NCBI GenBank assembly: GCA_040255575.1
Contig: JBDZVF010000382.1
Coordinates: 1 to 6,287 of the forward strand
Direction: 5' to 3'
Length of the DNA: 6,287 nt
Source: JADGHX01 sp040255575
Lineage (GTDB): Bacteria > Pseudomonadota > Gammaproteobacteria > Steroidobacterales > Steroidobacteraceae
Below, piece by piece: positions 6,091 to 6,287 of the stretch. Position 1 is the stretch's first letter; every line of letters starts with the position of its first letter. Both the position numbers and the translations under genes were made by a program. Below the pieces are notes generated by a model. The model was given only the letters and a program-made list of their open reading frames with translations. It was not told where the DNA came from and made no database searches.

Positions 6091-6287
6091 GATCACTCAC
6101 CCCTCCTGTTGCAGCTCGTGATCATCCTCGGCACGGCAAGGCTGCTGGGGCTCGTGCTGCGTCACTTCGGGCAGCCCGCTGGGGTGTGATCGGCGCACGG
6201 ATCTGCCGTTATCCCTGGCGCGAGTCCCTTGCGGTCGGCTCGCACATGAACGCGCGCGGGCTGATGGAGCTCATCGTGATGAAGGTT
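6091..6287 (+). pseudogene. Remnant of a CPA2-family cation:proton antiporter, internally deleted and frameshifted
   Basis: Two pieces of one family occur next to each other in different frames. The first (6091-6186) reads DHSPLLLQLVIILGTARLLG and then LRHFGQPAGV before TGA at 6187-6189; this is the usual first membrane helix and GQPxVVGE lead-in of CPA2 (KefB/NhaS-like) antiporters. The second (from about 6186, another frame, open to the window edge) reads GARICRYPWRESLAVG and MNARGLMELIVMKV, matching the ARLxGxPWREALAVGxxMNTRGLMELIV block found some 300 residues into intact proteins. The membrane core between them is absent. The first piece has no start codon: its frame is bounded by the oxidoreductase stop at 6079-6081, and its first GTG (6118) is inside the helix. 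I read this as a dead gene with a deletion; the rest of the C-terminal part may continue to the right. A sequencing or assembly join would look the same. Confidence 0.75.

Noticed and set aside
4489..6096. 535-codon minus-strand frame
   Set aside because: Antisense to the second flavoenzyme, which has all FAD motifs; the antisense product has no recognisable motif or membrane pattern.
1..6287. tRNA, rRNA, CRISPR arrays or insertion sequences
   Set aside because: I saw no cloverleaf-like segments, regularly spaced direct repeats, transposase motifs or terminal inverted repeats by eye.

Overview
The window is GC-rich proteobacterial DNA carrying part of an aryl-polyene (xanthomonadin-like) pigment cluster. 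Three things point to this: a chorismatase of the XanB2/FkbO-Hyg5 type, a discrete acyl carrier protein, and a ketosynthase followed by a short chain-length-factor protein of the kind found in aryl-polyene type II polyketide systems. A gammaproteobacterium near Xanthomonadales or Steroidobacteraceae is my best guess. It rests on cluster type and base composition only, not on a marker gene.

Layout: two divergent transcription units leave a 114-bp intergenic region (1827-1940). Leftward, a flavin-dependent halogenase-like enzyme (1826 to 498) is followed after 19 bp by the N-terminal part of a chorismatase (478 to the left edge, incomplete). Rightward come an acyl carrier protein (1941-2213), a 38-residue signal-peptide-like small ORF with the best Shine-Dalgarno in the window (2232-2348), a perfect 11-bp inverted repeat (2333-2356), a complete ketosynthase (2379-3563), a chain-length-factor-like partner (3560-4408) and a second, longer flavin halogenase-like protein (from 4405 or 4414 to 6081). 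The last three genes are joined by 4-bp start/stop overlaps. After 6081 lies a decayed, internally deleted remnant of a CPA2-type cation:proton antiporter, which may mark the right border of the cluster.

How the genes may work together: the chorismatase would supply a hydroxybenzoate starter. The starter is loaded on a carrier protein and extended by the ketosynthase/chain-length-factor pair. One or both flavin enzymes would halogenate or oxidise the aryl head or the polyene, as in brominated xanthomonadins. The adenylation enzyme, ketoreductase, dehydratases, acyltransferases and export functions expected for such a pathway are not in this window and most likely lie to the left.

The least explained part is the ACP-ketosynthase junction (2214-2378), with its tiny secreted-peptide-like ORF and the dyad that overlaps its stop codon.
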